30,559 nucleotides of DNA from a virus, in IMG/VR virus record IMGVR_UViG_3300020451_000996, positions 1 to 30,559 of that record. The stretch is one strand, 5' to 3'. The first letter of the stretch is position 1, and each line of letters opens with the position of its first letter. Of this stretch, positions 30,250 to 30,559 are shown in pieces. Made by a program: the position numbers and the translations under genes. The notes beneath the pieces are model-generated. The model had not been told where the DNA came from. It did no database searches and saw nothing but the letters and a program-made list of their open reading frames with translations.

Positions 30250-30559
30250 TTATTCTGTAGATTTACTTTGTTCTAATGCTTTTGAGTATTGTGCAATTTT
30301 AACTGCCACAGGATTTGATTCTAGTTCAGGATTTTTTTCCATTAGTCCCGCAAATAACATTTTAGGTGTAACACCTAGTTTTTTTGCAAATTCATTCACG
30401 TTTGCTTGAAAGTCAATCAGTTGTTGTTTTAGATCTACTTCATCTTTTACAAGATTGCCATCTTTTTCTACACTATGGCCTTGAGGAATTGGTTTACATT
30501 TTTGTTCATCATTACAATAGTACTGTCCGTCCGGACATTCTTTGTCATTTTCTGCAAAC
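30250..30559 (-). CDS. C-terminal part of an unknown phage protein with a Cys-rich motif
   Basis: The frame is open to the right edge and ends at 30250; about 102 residues are visible. It contains ECPDGQYYCNDEQKCKPIPQG with a CX6CX5C pattern, resembling a small metal- or disulfide-stabilised knuckle. After that come EKDGNLVKDEVDLKQQLIDF and a helical end KKLGVTPKMLFAGLMEKNPE. I recall a similar C-P-x-G-x-Y-Y-C motif in cyanophage proteins of unknown function (unchecked). The start and total length are unknown. It is upstream of the late-type box and the basic 49-aa gene. Confidence 0.65.
   Translation of the reverse strand, partial: FAENDKECPDGQYYCNDEQKCKPIPQGHSVEKDGNLVKDEVDLKQQLIDFQANVNEFAKKLGVTPKMLFAGLMEKNPELESNPVAVKIAQYSKALEQSKSTE

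Overview
The window looks like part of the genome of a lytic, T4-like marine myovirus. It is AT-rich and almost gap-free, with many genes overlapping by ATGA or TAATG. It carries T4-type replication genes: family B DNA polymerase (gp43), sliding clamp (gp45), RNase H-like 5'-3' exonuclease, a DsbA-like protein and glutaredoxin. It also carries metabolic genes typical of cyanophages and SAR11 phages: speD, mazG, folE, queE and guaC. No tRNA, rRNA, CRISPR array, integrase or insertion sequence was seen. The exact host cannot be read from the sequence.

Layout. Two genes at the left edge are on the + strand: a repeat protein cut by the window edge and a DegT-type sugar aminotransferase. They converge at 2819-2835 on a minus-strand block that fills the rest of the window and is transcribed right to left. 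The rightmost part (28949-30559) has a partial gene with a Cys-rich motif, a 49-residue very basic protein, a possible 51-residue ORF, a P-loop kinase and the DsbA-like gene. Next come speD, gp43 and a methyltransferase (24996-28956), then a long unit starting with gp45 (about 16.6-25.0 kb).

That gp45-led unit contains the most interesting system. gp45 is followed by a DpdA-like transglycosylase, a DUF2061 membrane protein, a 174-aa unknown, a QueD-like protein, a 70-aa unknown, a GT-B glycosyltransferase, folE, guaC, two tandem-duplicated phosphoribosyltransferases, a cupin and an unknown. queE follows from its own promoter. FolE, QueD and QueE would make 7-carboxy-7-deazaguanine from GTP. 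DpdA would exchange a 7-deazaguanine base for guanine in DNA. This is therefore probably a DNA hypermodification pathway that protects phage DNA from restriction. queC is not in the window, so the final base is open.

Leftward lie a nucleic-acid block (exonuclease, glutaredoxin, small unknowns; 13.4-15.7 kb), a guanidino-modifying enzyme (11.9-13.1 kb), a MoxR ATPase with a metallopeptidase/VWA partner, a divergent PLP-enzyme-like protein, an MptE/Cst-I-like protein and MazG (6.6-11.5 kb). Last is a unit of two small phage proteins followed by epimerase, aminotransferase and oxidoreductase genes for a modified sugar (2.8-6.5 kb).

Regulation. Six near-consensus sigma70-type promoters (TTGAC[A/T], 16-18 bp, TATAAT) divide the minus strand into units. 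For queE and the 123-aa gene the -10 box ends only 7 and 6 bases before the ATG, which predicts leaderless mRNAs. Three NATAAATA boxes resemble T4-type late promoters, and two of them also sit 5 bases from an ATG. No gene-free stretch exceeds about 140 bases.
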